DNA of 64,000 bases from Enchytraeus crypticus (Eukaryota > Annelida > Clitellata > Enchytraeida > Enchytraeidae), in assembly GCA_905160935.1 (NCBI GenBank), contig CAJHZI010000268.1, positions 139,501 to 203,500 on the forward strand, read 5' to 3'. A model generated the notes under the pieces. It did not search any database. It was not told the origin of the DNA and saw only the letters and a list, made by a program, of their open reading frames with translations. Shown here piece after piece: positions 55,401-63,275 of the stretch. Each line of letters opens with the position of its first letter. The first letter of the stretch is position 1. Position numbers and translations under genes: made by a program.

Positions 55401-57346
55401 TAGTTCACTGGAACATATCATCAGTGACTACGCTCCCATACCTGGTCTCTTGTACTCCTAAATCTCTCTCTCTCTCTCTCTCGCTCTCTCACTCTCACGC
55501 TTTCTTTTTCTTTGTATGTGTCACGCACACTCATACACACATTCTTCTCACCCTAATTGAATGACTTACATGTATATCTCTCTTTATCGCGTACTAGTGC
55601 AAATCTTGTATGCATGAATCTGCATGACACCCCATGATTCATTGATCTTTATATGTCGAATCATTGAAGCCATGTTATTCCCAAGCTATAGGCTAAATTA
55701 AGGTGTGGATAAGGCCTAGCCATTTGTGAAGGGACTAACTCGCTAATCGATGGTGTGCTTTTATTGGAGCATGAAAAGCAGCAGATGAGTAGGAATATAT
55801 ATAGCTTTTATTTCACCACACAGGTAGGAAGACAAGAAACAAACTACAATACAATCATACAAGTAAACACACACGTAGTGCTGAAAAAATAGACGCAAGC
55901 ATACACTCAATCAATAAACTAAAAATGAATAACTAAACAATAATTGATTTCAAGCGAACATTCAAAATAGTTTCGCAATAACGACTTAAAGTCAAGTCTC
56001 TCAACTTGTAAGCTCCCTGGCAAGGTACAGGTAGGCCTATTAATTACGTTGACGCAGTATTTATCGCGTAATATGTACCTTGGACCTGCCATTTGGCAGA
56101 ACACTAGAGAGAGAGTGAATCAATGCCGTGTAAATCATCCTGGTTCTTCATAAAACTTCTCAGATAAGGTTTTATTTGTTAAAATTTAGTGAATTAGTCA
56201 AAGTCTAGTTTAATATATAGTATTCACTGGGTGAATAAAGTCACGATATATTTGTATTATTTTATATTTATTTGTGACCATGTTATAATTACTAGAGTGT
56301 CCTCACTAAAGGAGTCATCGAAATGCCTCAGCTGTGATGCTACTGATTGATTGATTGACCCAGGAGTACCACATTGATAATTTGTATTGATTGATTGACC
56401 CAAGAGTACCACATTGATAATTTGTATTGATTGATTGACCCAAGAGTACCACATTGATAATTTGTATTGATTGATTGACCCAGGAGTAGCACATTGATAA
56501 TTTGTATTGATTGATTGACCCTGGAGTAGCATATTGATAATTTGTATTGATTGATTGACCCAGGAGTAGCACATTGATAATTTGTATTGATTGATTGACC
56601 CTGGAGTAGCATATTGATAATTTGTATTGATTGATTGACCCAGGAGTAGCACATTGATAATTTGTATTGATTGATTGACCCTGGAGTAGCATATTGATAA
56701 TTTGTATTGATTGATTGACCCAGGTGTACCGGATGTTCTACCACCACACAGCTACGATAAACCTCTTAAAATCTCTCAACCCACAGCTGCTCAAGCAGCT
56801 GCTGCAGCTACTGACCCAGCTGCTGCAGCTGCTAACCCAGCTGCTGAGTACAACGACAGCTATGACATGGAGGACTTGGAGATCTCTCTGCCTGAACTAC
56901 CTGAACTAAGAGCAGACTATTCGTATGAACTAGCGCTGACGCTGAGGCGTGACCAATCAGAGACACAGCCAGCAGCTACTGCTTCTCAGCAGCTCACAGC
57001 TGCTGACTCTTATAGATCAGCTGCTGTGCAGCAGCGACCAGACATCGCTAGTGAGTCATCGGGTGTGTCGTATATACTCGCAGCTGCTGAGTCATTGTCA
57101 CGTGATCAGACAGCTGCTGAGTCACTGTCACGTGATTTGACAGCTGGTGAGTTACTGTCACGTGATAAGACGGCTGCTGAGTCACTGTCACGTGATCTGA
57201 CAGCTGGTGAGTCACTGTCACGTGATCAGACAGCTGGTGAGTCACTGTCACGTGATCAGACAGCTGCTGAGTCATTGTCACGTAACCAGACAGCTGCTGA
57301 GTCATCGTCACTGGTTGACATGAGTATAGAGGAAATGGAAGACTAA
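44255..57346 (+). CDS. CDC16: CDC16 / APC6, TPR subunit of the anaphase-promoting complex
   Basis: Sixteen exons join in frame to 773 codons plus stop: 44255-44404, 44670-44724, 45348-45445, 46806-46844, 47589-47690, 48790-48955, 49932-50023, 50536-50669, 51357-51436, 52117-52166, 52658-52854, 53297-53449, 54002-54157, 54787-54922, 55354-55444, 56724-57346. CDC16 is a TPR scaffold subunit of the APC/C ubiquitin ligase that drives mitotic exit. Conserved blocks in order: RLRNRVRFYKDA, TATFWADKVVSLSG, YEALDNR, EAFSSIVQHHMLTA, LAERHYYNCNF, HIALLVELNKFN, YLAHKLVDLYP, AAWLTYGHSFAAENEHDQAM, YIGLEYGLTNNSKLAERFFS, KWEPLLNNLGHVCRKLK, ALALRKDDTFSTTML. Alignment to the known family from exon 2 to 15 is nearly gap-free. 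The last exon adds about 200 residues, poly-Ala and Ser-rich, longer than usual. The start is ambiguous: ATGs at 44177, 44276 and 44324 share the frame. Several introns have repeat-duplicated splice sites. Confidence 0.93.
44911..45052 (-). mobile_element. tRNA-derived SINE, family A, in CDC16 intron 2
   Basis: A full-length minus-strand copy from AAAAGCTGGTAAAGCTAATG to ACTGACTCTAGCCAG. Confidence 0.8.
45085..45405. repeat. About 66-bp repeat x 5 carrying the CDC16 exon 3 acceptor
   Basis: GTGTTATGTGTAG|GTGAAGCACG or GTGAACCACG recurs at about 45144, 45212, 45280 and 45348, with a decayed first copy near 45085 (GTGTTGGTGAAG). Each unit contains the acceptor and the first 40 or so bases of exon 3, to CTCTATCTATCA. 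Only the last continues into GGACAATATCAG. Confidence 0.9.
45410..46176. repeat. 48-bp minisatellite, about 16 copies, carrying the CDC16 exon 3 donor
   Basis: Each unit reads CTGTACATCTTATCAAATCT, then CACGGTATTGATAAG|GTTTGA. The first unit is the true end of exon 3 (encoding SVHLIKSHGIDK) plus the start of intron 3. The later units are almost identical (one C-to-T, few other changes). The 282- and 253-codon open frames over the array are artefacts of the 48-base period. Confidence 0.95.
46335..46365. repeat. Perfect 15-bp inverted repeat in CDC16 intron 3
   Basis: ATTGAAATAAACATA, one A, then its exact reverse complement. Confidence 0.85.
46806..46844 (+). other. CDC16: CDC16 microexon 4 (39 nt)
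   Basis: TTTGAACAG|AAGTACCTGATATG ... CAATGTCTG|GTATGA encodes KYLICRLLAAQCL, phase 0 at both ends. It fills exactly the gap between exon 3 (ends HGIDK) and exon 5 (starts FASKEYQEAL) relative to the family pattern in which an LDK motif is followed by CRYLAARC and then the AAKEHQQAL motif. Confidence 0.85.
47250..47437 (-). mobile_element. Retroelement 3' end, family T
   Basis: Reverse complement of the element at 32068-32292, about 85 percent alike by eye, in CDC16 intron 4. Its 3' end is TTTATTGCTTTATTTCAGGC on the plus strand. Confidence 0.7.
47755..47980 (+). mobile_element. Interspersed repeat family S in CDC16 intron 5
   Basis: GTACGTGTCGTAGGAGGCAA, AGGAAACCACTTTTATAAGC, TCAATGGAGTGCTCTGTCG and GAACATGTACCTTTGACCTG follow in family order. 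Confidence 0.65.
48283..48472 (+). mobile_element. Family S 3' motif and family C-type tail
   Basis: GAATATGTACCTTGGACC near 48283 is a family S end. Further on, GTCCCTGACATCATCCTTGC then ATGAGGAAACGGACGTTAAA and TTATTATTTATT form a C-type SINE tail. Confidence 0.5.
48490..48850. repeat. About 60-bp repeat x 6 carrying the CDC16 exon 6 acceptor
   Basis: Each unit has CACATGTGTAG|GATCAGGTAG then AGAGCTGTATCAAGCTGTTA. The sixth unit, at 48790, is the real exon 6 start and continues into YEALDNR. Earlier units turn into GGTCACATATATGTGTACAC after about 45 exon-like bases. Confidence 0.9.
48978..49117 (-). mobile_element. tRNA-derived SINE, family A, in CDC16 intron 6
   Basis: A well-preserved full-length minus-strand copy, with an A-rich stretch (AAAAAAAGTTAATG) at its 3' side. 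Confidence 0.8.
49195..49600 (+). mobile_element. LINE ORF2 C-terminal fragment in CDC16 intron 6
   Basis: Broken plus-strand frames give RWAGHV-like AGHVLHIEK, KKRRWKDCLEEDLIAAG and ITEKSLAETSPRM, the C-terminal pattern of RTE/L1-like ORF2 proteins (RWxGHVxR...RWxDCVExDL). Several stops and frameshifts. Confidence 0.6.
50626..50945. repeat. 58-bp repeat x 5 carrying the CDC16 exon 8 donor
   Basis: The end of exon 8 (ACTACAACTGTAACTTTAAC ... AACAACATA|GTAAGAC) at 50669/50670 is repeated with donors about every 58 bases (50728, 50786, ...). Each unit holds about 41 exon-like bases and 17 intron bases (ACTTGTTAACAC). Confidence 0.9.
51005..51050. repeat. (AT)n(GT)n microsatellite
   Basis: TATATATATATATATATATA then GTGTGTGTGTGTGTG. 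Confidence 0.9.
51222..51285 (+). pseudogene. Decayed duplicate of CDC16 exon 9
   Basis: After TTTATGTGTAG| the sequence encodes (Y)VLNCDTYNSSCLSLHVTLL, aligning without gaps to the real exon 9 at 51357-51436, (Y)VLKCDAYNSSCLPLHIALL. The splice phase is the same. It loses the match before VELNKFN and has no donor, so it could not replace exon 9. About 80 percent identical at DNA level by eye. Confidence 0.75.
52325..52490. repeat. (AT)n and (CT)n microsatellites in CDC16 intron 10
   Basis: About 75 bases of AT with one interruption, then CT-rich runs. Confidence 0.95.
52575..52650. repeat. (TTGA)n tract next to the CDC16 exon 11 acceptor
   Basis: GATTGATTGATTGATTGATT runs to within 10 bases of ATGGAGTAG|ATCTCGTGG. 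It takes the place of a normal pyrimidine tract. Confidence 0.85.
53130..53285 (+). mobile_element. Interspersed repeat family S in CDC16 intron 11
   Basis: AAGGCTTTTTGTGAAGAG, GAATGCTCCATATAGAGCGT, TGTCCCATGGACCTGCCAAC and GAGAGTGCTGCAGTCATCAT. The last word is also found, as TAGAGTGCTACAGTCATCAT, at the 3' end of LINE family D (39180). Confidence 0.6.
53450..53640. repeat. About 93-bp direct duplication next to the exon 12 donor
   Basis: TATCAGTGCTTGATGTCATC at 53455 recurs as TATCAGTGCTTGGTGTCATC at 53548, starting six bases into intron 12. The donor itself is not included. Confidence 0.8.
53765..54000. repeat. (TTGA)n tracts ending at the CDC16 exon 13 acceptor
   Basis: GATTGATTGATTGATTGATT blocks run directly into GATCAG|ATACGAGAC. 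Confidence 0.85.
54547..54786. repeat. (TATTG)n array at the CDC16 exon 14 acceptor, split by a LINE end
   Basis: TATTGTATTGTATTGTATTG occurs at 54551-54573 and again at 54743-54782, where it ends in TTGTAG|GAAGTATG, the exon 14 junction. A family R LINE end sits between. Confidence 0.85.
54575..54742 (+). mobile_element. RTE-like LINE 3' end, family R, intact frame
   Basis: An unbroken plus-strand frame of about 54 codons encodes RPQLTWDAVITKDMKNRGLT, DREDWRKSIRIPTLVKLG and a stop at about 54735, then GATGATGATGATG. The DWRK...I(P) ending and GAT tail resemble RTE-type elements. The clean frame suggests a recent insertion. Confidence 0.7.
55160..55352. repeat. (TTGA)n tract ending at the CDC16 exon 15 acceptor
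   Basis: About 180 bases of TTGATTGA/CTGATTGA run into ATTAATAG|GCACTGG. Confidence 0.85.
55650..55805 (+). mobile_element. Interspersed repeat family S in CDC16 intron 15
   Basis: AGCCATGTTATTCCCAAGCT, ATTAAGGTGTGGATAAGGCC and CATGAAAAGCAGCAGATGAG in order; the matching 3' motif (TGTACCTTGGACCTGCCATT) is at 56073, after about 260 inserted bases. Confidence 0.6.
56340..56730. repeat. 40-bp minisatellite x 10 carrying the CDC16 exon 16 acceptor
   Basis: Units read TTGATTGATTGACCCAG|GAGTA then CCACATTGATAATTTGTA. The last is the real junction GACCCAG|GTGTACCGG. Each unit therefore holds the acceptor and about seven exon-like bases. Confidence 0.95.
57080..57305 (+). repeat. Coding 30-bp repeat in the CDC16 tail
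   Basis: About eight units of GCTGAGTCACTGTCACGTGA encode AESLSRDQTA-type decapeptides. The period is a multiple of three. Each unit contains the E-box word TCACGTGA or a one-base variant of it. Confidence 0.9.
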
Positions 57347-57460
57347 AGATCTAAGCTGGGATAATAGGAGATTGTTTTGTGTTCAGGCAAATCACAATTT
57401 TTTTTACTTTTCTCAGATATTGAACTATTGACAAATTATATTAACCGCCACTACTGACAA

Positions 57461-57466
57461 AATAAA
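57461..57466 (+). promoter_or_regulatory. CDC16: Likely CDC16 polyadenylation signal
   Basis: AATAAA 115 bases after the stop codon, the first canonical hexamer downstream. Confidence 0.5.
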
Positions 57467-57925
57467 ACTAAATCTGAACTTCATAACTCACCCAATGGAA
57501 GTTAAATATCTGGCGACTGAGAAGCATTAGGACCCCGGGTACTGTAGGCTGGAGCAGCAGTGGTTCAGTGTAGAAGCAGAATATAATTAGTAACTAAAAA
57601 GTGAATTAATATTAAGATATTGCAATATAGTTGATTCATCGTTGTTTTCTACCTATAGGTTGTTTATTTACTCAAGACACTTAATTCAAACATCAGACTG
57701 ACCTTAACAATCCAGTAGGCTACAGTTTAAATGAATATTAACATTGTTGAATAATAACATGGTTAACGTGTTAATATTTCAACCTAAGATTTCCGTTCTT
57801 GCTCCACAAGAAACCCCTGCTTCATTAGCCACCTCGTTTATCCACTTTTATGAATTGTGACGCTACTGTTCAGTAAATTACCGTACTTGTTGTTGCGCTA
57901 CTACATCGTAAAAACGTGCTTTTCA

Positions 57926-58060
57926 GTTGATGTCGGTAAGATATTCGAACGCAGATCAGTGTGTTCGGGGTTCAAATTTTGGGCTCGTCCGTCACTGACA
58001 TCGCTTTCGAGTGAGGAAACTGACGTTAACTTTAGCATTACCAGATTTTTAAATCAACTT
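57926..58060 (+). mobile_element. tRNA-derived SINE, family A
   Basis: Plus-strand copy from GATGTCGGTAAGATATTC to TTAGCATTACCAGATTTTT, well preserved except for the 5' end. Confidence 0.8.
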
Positions 58061-58509
58061 ATATTAAGCTCAGAAACGATTTAATATCAAGAAATGAATA
58101 TCACTGGTATAATATCTGAATATCACTGACAGCGTAATTTACTTAGACATTCATACATGTACTTACATAATGCTCGCTTTCCAGTGTATGTTAAACCCCT
58201 ATGAGTCAGTCATACGTCAAACTTTAAATATTAGCAATCAAAGGTGTTAAATCTCTGTTAGAATAAAATCGACAGCGAAAAATTTACGATTAATAGTACA
58301 TCTTATCATATATTTAAGACTTGCAAATTAATTTACATTATACATCATTCGGCCTACCTAATTAAAGTAGTCTGTGCATCACAGCCGTGTTAGTTGATTC
58401 AATGTTTCACTGTCATCTGAGACAAAGTCTAAACACACAATTACACTTATTTGTGTGTTTAAACCTTACAGACACTGCTTTCAAATTTCTCATTTCAATC
58501 AGTTAATAA

Positions 58510-58580
58510 ATAAGAATATAACGTCCGGTTCCTCGCCGTAAGGAAATATCAGGGACGTCTCTTGCAGACTCTGGTAATAT
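58510..58580 (-). mobile_element. LINE family C, 3' tail only
   Basis: AATATAACGTCCGGTTCCTC then GCCGTAAGGAAATATCAGGG, the reverse of the family C ending. Confidence 0.6.
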
Positions 58581-58647
58581 CTGTTTTAAGGCAACAGAAA
58601 TGGTTTTAGGCACAAGTTCAGTAGATCCTGTATCGTATCCTGTGAAG

Positions 58648-61600
58648 CTAATTACCTGCTTGTGGTTTGGGTGTGAAGTAGAGAGCTTTAGTGAGCATCG
58701 ACATGAAAGACGGAGCCTGTTTCTTGTTGTTATAGTCTTGATTTCTACTGCGTGATGAGAACTCGTATGAGACCATGTGATTGACTCGAGTCATCAGCTG
58801 CAGCAGCTCCATAGAGTAAGCGTGTTCAGTGAACACTTTGTAGATAGCCTGAATGAACCATGCGCCGTCTCTATCATTTCTGAACGAGTAGTAACCTAAA
58901 AGAAATAAACGGTAGGCCTATTATCTGCAATAACCTGAATATTTTTTTTATTCATGAAATACCTTTAATAATTTATAAATAACGATAAGGCCCTACTGTA
59001 GCATTTTGTGAGGGGACGATCTAATTGACCTGTGGAGTGGTTGTTCGAAGCTTCATAGCAGACTGCGTGTATTAATGGGTATCTTGTACCTGCGTACCAT
59101 ATGGCAGAATAACATACTAGAGATACAGAGAGAGAAAGAGAGAATAGACACGGTTTAAAGTTATTCCATCACTAGTATGCACTTTTAATTTAATCATTGT
59201 TCTCATCTCCCCTTGAAGAGGTACAAAATGATTTCAGCTCCAATGTGCCTGCTGCCTATTTCTCAAAATTGAAACAAGTTATACTCACATTCAGGGTTGG
59301 AATATCTAGGGGGTTCGACCCCTCTTGGCAGATATGTGACCCCTTGACTAAATTTGGAACCTCCGCCCCCCCCCCTCCTATTGCAAATCCATGATGACCC
59401 CCTGACAAGCTTTCAACAACCCCTCTTGAAAAATTTACAGTCTAACCCTGCTCACATATGTTCTAGTTAAGTAATCATCAGTGATGATATCTGTCACTTT
59501 TAACATCACGTGTTTTACCATTAGACAGTTTAGTAAATTGTCCATGTTACCAGTCCTGTGAATATCCACGACTATAGCCTACTCTCTGATCAGCCGTACC
59601 GGGAATTGATCCCAGGACCTAAGGAGCAGTCGTTCAAGAATGCATGACGTTACCTAACGTACGTGAGCACAAAGCCATTTATTTAATAATGTTAATACCT
59701 ATTTTTTCGGTATGACACAAATCCTCACGAACTCGATAAATAATATTTACGTATATTCCACATGATCAGCAAAACTGATGTTCATTAGCCTACAGTAGGC
59801 CCCTATTTAAATCACTAACTCTCTTCGAGATTAGTAGGTTTGATTTAGTTTTTAACTTTGAGATTGTCGCCTAAACATTGACTTTAGCTAATAACTTATA
59901 ACTTTATTTCATTTACTTATTAATTTAATTATGACAACAAAATTTGACTTACAAGTTAACTTTCCATTAATTTGAACAACACTGTGAATCTACAATGATG
60001 TTATTGTATGTAATCACAGTCGATAGGAACAAATAGTCTCACCAGGTGGTGTGCTGTAGGCGTAGAAGAAGTCTGCCTCCATTGGTAGGACATGAGGAGC
60101 TGGAAAAGATTCTGGTTCATCTCCTCCGTCCGTCTCGATATCTTCAATCAGTTCAACTCCTTCATCAATCTTTTCTCCTCGACATGCCTACATCGTGTAA
60201 CCACATAATAAAACAGTGAAGCTATTTATATTATCTTTATTTCAGCAGGTGCATGATAGATAAAACATACTGAGATAAAGAAAATGTTTACATTTAAACA
60301 AGTGAACCTATATAACATATAAAATCTGCAATTGAAATTAATCACAAGCTTCACCTTTAACTAATTATCAATCAAGCTAGATAGAGAGATAGTCTTTTAT
60401 TTTCACGAAATCATAAAGACATAGCCTAATGCAATGTGCAAGAAAGACGTAAAAAATGACATTGTGGGCCCAACTGCTCTGAGGTATGCCCATCAAGACT
60501 ACAAAAATATTTAAAACAGTTTAAAGTCAAAAAAATTCTTTAAATGTTTTGATAGATAAAATAAAGGTCAGGTTATAATTGTAATGAAATATTAATCTTT
60601 GACTAAATTACGTCTGCAAATATAAAGCTACTCATAGCAACAAGAATAAAGTCTAGAGTATTAAATACTTTTAAAATTAAAGCTTGACCTAGATTTAAGC
60701 GACTCGAAGATAAAGTTTGATGGAGTACCTGAACAAAGAAGAGCTTGGGTTTCCCCACGAGACTCTTGCATTGTTTCAGAGGAGCGAAGATGTCTTCCAG
60801 TTTTAGTTCTTCATCCACACCCCAGACAACTCCGAAATCTCCTCCGTGACTGAGGATAACCATCGCGAAACAATCGTTCTCAGACTGGTCGAACTTACTG
60901 GATACTGTAGAAACAAACATAGATACCTATATAGTAGGTATAATTCAACATGTTTTAATAAAAATTAGTATGTGTCCAATATATCAGTTATGAATATTAT
61001 TTAGATCACCGGACCGGCTTTCATTTAGGACCTTACTTCCCTTCAGCGCATTTCTTTTGCAGGTCGGTCTGGGTGAATTGATTTGCAATAAATATTTGCA
61101 AAGCCGTAGAAAGCCTTTGCCAGAGAAAAGAGGTCTCTTTGCTTATCGCCGGTTTGTTCTGTAATAAGCCTTCCTATGCCATAATGAAGTCAACTCCATC
61201 GGTTTTCATAGAGCCCATGTTTTCAATTGCCGCCGGAACAATCACATACCGTAATGACAGATAGCGGTACTTACCCATTTTTAGAGGCGGCAAGATTATC
61301 ATCTACACCAACAGTGACTTAAGTTGTACTCTGGTAAGAGTTTGCCATAGTGTGAATGATCGTGACGTCCCACACGGCACATTTACCGTTGCACCAGGAC
61401 ACTAAAGTTCTGCGGTCCGGGCGCTTGCTACGTGACCTGGAGAACAATTAAATTTGGTTTCTTCGAGGAAGGGATGCCTGCTCGCGAAAGGGCTCGCCAA
61501 CATGTCGTTCAAATTGTGATGGCGAGACGTTCTACCTGAGCTGCGTTTGCAGGAGAGGCCATGGAGACCTAAAGCGTCGACTTCATGACCGCAGGGGCAA

Positions 61601-62304
61601 ATGTGAGGTTCGCAAGTTTTCGTCCTTAAACGGCAACTGACAGCCACTCGAATTGCCTCATTGTCCAAGAAAAGACCGTAAGAGGTAATAGGGCGAGTTT
61701 GAAGCCAGTCGCTGCTTCCTTTAGATGACACATTTATGGGACATTACGTGAATACATATATCAGTGCATACATTTGCTGATGCTCAACATATCTCTCTAC
61801 TTGAATTTCATACAATTGTTCAAAACAGCTTTCAGATCGCAATAATTTTCGTTGTCCACGACACAGTTTAATAGCACTACCTTTAACATGTCGAATGATC
61901 TTGACATTAATCGTGATGCACATGACTCAAGAGAACCTTTCATTCATCAGTTGACCGCATCAGATCATTCTGCATGTTTCTATATCACAACGAATAAAAT
62001 GAATCCCTGACTTACCATCCATGACTATCTGTCTCATCTGCGCGGCTGTTTGGTTTCTCTTGTTTATCACTTGAAACCCGAGTGAATTGAATAGCGTCGT
62101 CATGTTCTTAGCGTCGACGTCTGAACCGGGTCTGTCAGGCAGTTTTACCCCCAGGTACTTGTGACGGTTGACGGAGAAATTCACGTTGTTCACTATGATG
62201 CAGACACCTCTCCATCGATGACTCATGTTGTACTTGAATTCAGCCATTTTTTCTATCCGGTGGTTTCTGGTTTCTATGACTGTAATACTATTGATCCTAT
62301 GCAT
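58648..62304 (-). CDS. Executioner-type caspase, at least four exons
   Basis: Exons 62304-62016, 60904-60729, 60187-60043 and 58895-58648 join in phases 1/0/1. From Met at 62247 this gives 266 residues; from 62304, 285. Caspases are cysteine proteases that cut after Asp and carry out apoptosis. Visible: WRGVCIIVNNVNF and GSDVDAKNMTTLFNSLGF (p20 start), catalytic His in MVILSHGGDFG, catalytic Cys in KLFFVQ|ACRGEK split by an intron, the linker EDIETDGG with an IETD cleavage site, MEADFFYAYSTPPGYYSFRN and DGAWFIQAI (p10), and a C-terminus TKALYFTPK. This is the caspase-3/7 pattern. An ATTACAG acceptor lies upstream of the second Met, in frame, so a prodomain exon may exist further right. The stop at 58648 directly follows CAAGCAG|GTAATT, a good donor, so an extended C-terminus is possible. 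Confidence 0.88.
59292..59450. mobile_element. Probable hAT-type MITE in caspase intron
   Basis: The 159-bp element begins CAGGGTTGGA and ends TCTAACCCTG, 10-base inverted ends with one mismatch. It is flanked by CTCACATT (59284-59291) and CTCACATA (59451-59458), an 8-base target duplication with one change. CAGGG ends and 8-base duplications are features of hAT transposons. It has no transposase gene and contains a C-rich run. Confidence 0.7.
61060..61735 (-). mobile_element. Non-LTR retrotransposon ORF end, family X, in caspase intron
   Basis: The minus strand has an open frame 61731-61402 with SDWLQTRPITSYGLFLDNEA, IRVAVSCRLRTKTCEPHICP, CGHEVDALGLHGLSCKRSSG and RTSRHHNLNDML, a zinc-binding-like C/H region found near the C-terminus of many invertebrate retrotransposon polyproteins. 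Decayed frames follow to about 61060 (CAVWDVTIIHTMANSYQSTT; RDLFSLAKAF). It is 5'-truncated and broken after 61402. Confidence 0.65.
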
Positions 62305-62459
62305 AAGTGTGTAACTGAAATAGCATAACTTAAATAATATAACTGTTCAACTGCATGCTCATAACAAACACAGATAATTGCTGAATCACTTTAAAAGATT
62401 CAGTAGGGGTAGACTGGGAGGGGGGTTTATTAAACCAAACCTGTCAAGTTGCAATCTTG

Positions 62460-62471
62460 AATAATAATAAT

Positions 62472-62514
<43 letters not shown>

Positions 62515-62515
62515 T
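62460..62515. repeat. (AAT)n microsatellite
   Basis: About 52 bases of AATAAT with one interruption. It ends within ten bases of the family X copy at 62522. Confidence 0.95.
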
Positions 62516-62519
62516 TTTC

Positions 62520-62735
62520 TGTGGCAGCGACTGTCTATTGCTCTCCAGCGATTCAATGCAGTCTGCTTCAGTGGCACTTTGGCTAAAGCGGCTTCCCAGA
62601 GTGCAGAGGAATTATTTTAATCGCTTTTTTAAAAACTTTTAATTAAATAAAGTCTCTTTTATCTTATTTTTTGGCCCAGGGCCCTCTACAGCCCAGGGCA
62701 TTAAAATAATAATAATAATAATAAAGTCATAATAA
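62520..62735 (+). mobile_element. Retrotransposon family X, 3' end
   Basis: WQRLSIALQRFNAVCFSGTL then AKAASQSAEELF-stop, followed by a 3' UTR with TTGGCCCAGGGCCCTCTACA and a (TAA)n tail. The protein ending matches the expected continuation of the 61060-61735 fragment (RDLFSLAKAF). Confidence 0.75.
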
Positions 62736-62779
62736 CAGTAATGAGACATACTAAACATGTGCATACAGCAATAAGCCAT

Positions 62780-62785
62780 ACTAAT

Positions 62786-62820
<35 letters not shown>

Positions 62821-62845
62821 TAATAACGAAAACAAATATGATGAT
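62780..62845. repeat. (AAT)n microsatellite
   Basis: AATAATAATAATAATAATAA run next to the inverted family X copy. Confidence 0.9.
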
Positions 62846-62867
62846 TATGATGATTATGATTATTATT

Positions 62868-63000
62868 ATTTTTATTTTTTTAATTTTTTTTATAATTGCC
62901 CTGGGCTATATAAGGCCCTGGGCTAAAATATAAGATAAAAGAGAGACTTTATTTAATTAAAAGAAAGATGACAAATATTTAAAATAGTTCCTCTACGCTC
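62868..63000 (-). mobile_element. Retrotransposon family X, 3' UTR, inverted copy
   Basis: Minus strand: GCGTAGAGGAACTATTTTAA, TTAATTAAATAAAGTCTCTC and TTTTAGCCCAGGGCCTTATA, matching 62605-62705 in the opposite direction. Confidence 0.75.
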
Positions 63001-63040
<40 letters not shown>

Positions 63041-63180
63041 TATTATTATTATTATTATTATTATGACTAGTAGCAGTAGTAGTAGTAGTATTTTTGTTAT
63101 TATGATTATTATTAATATTATTATGATTATTATTATGATTATTATTATTAGTATTAGTATTAGTATTACATGTAGCATTA
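63001..63180. repeat. (ATT)n microsatellite block
   Basis: TTATTATTATTATTATTATT with GTAGTAGTAGTA and GATTATTATTAT parts. It passes into TATTAGTATTAGTATTA and its inverse at 63165-63275. Confidence 0.95.
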
Positions 63181-63275
63181 GTATTAGACCAATACTAATA
63201 TTAATATTAATACTAGCCTAATTAATACTAATACGAATACTATCAGTATTAGTACTAGTACTAATATCAGTATTA

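Noticed and set aside
56257..56747. Three overlapping minus-strand frames rich in QSINTNYQ
   Set aside because: Products of the 40-base acceptor array of CDC16; all three frames are open, as expected for a repeat.
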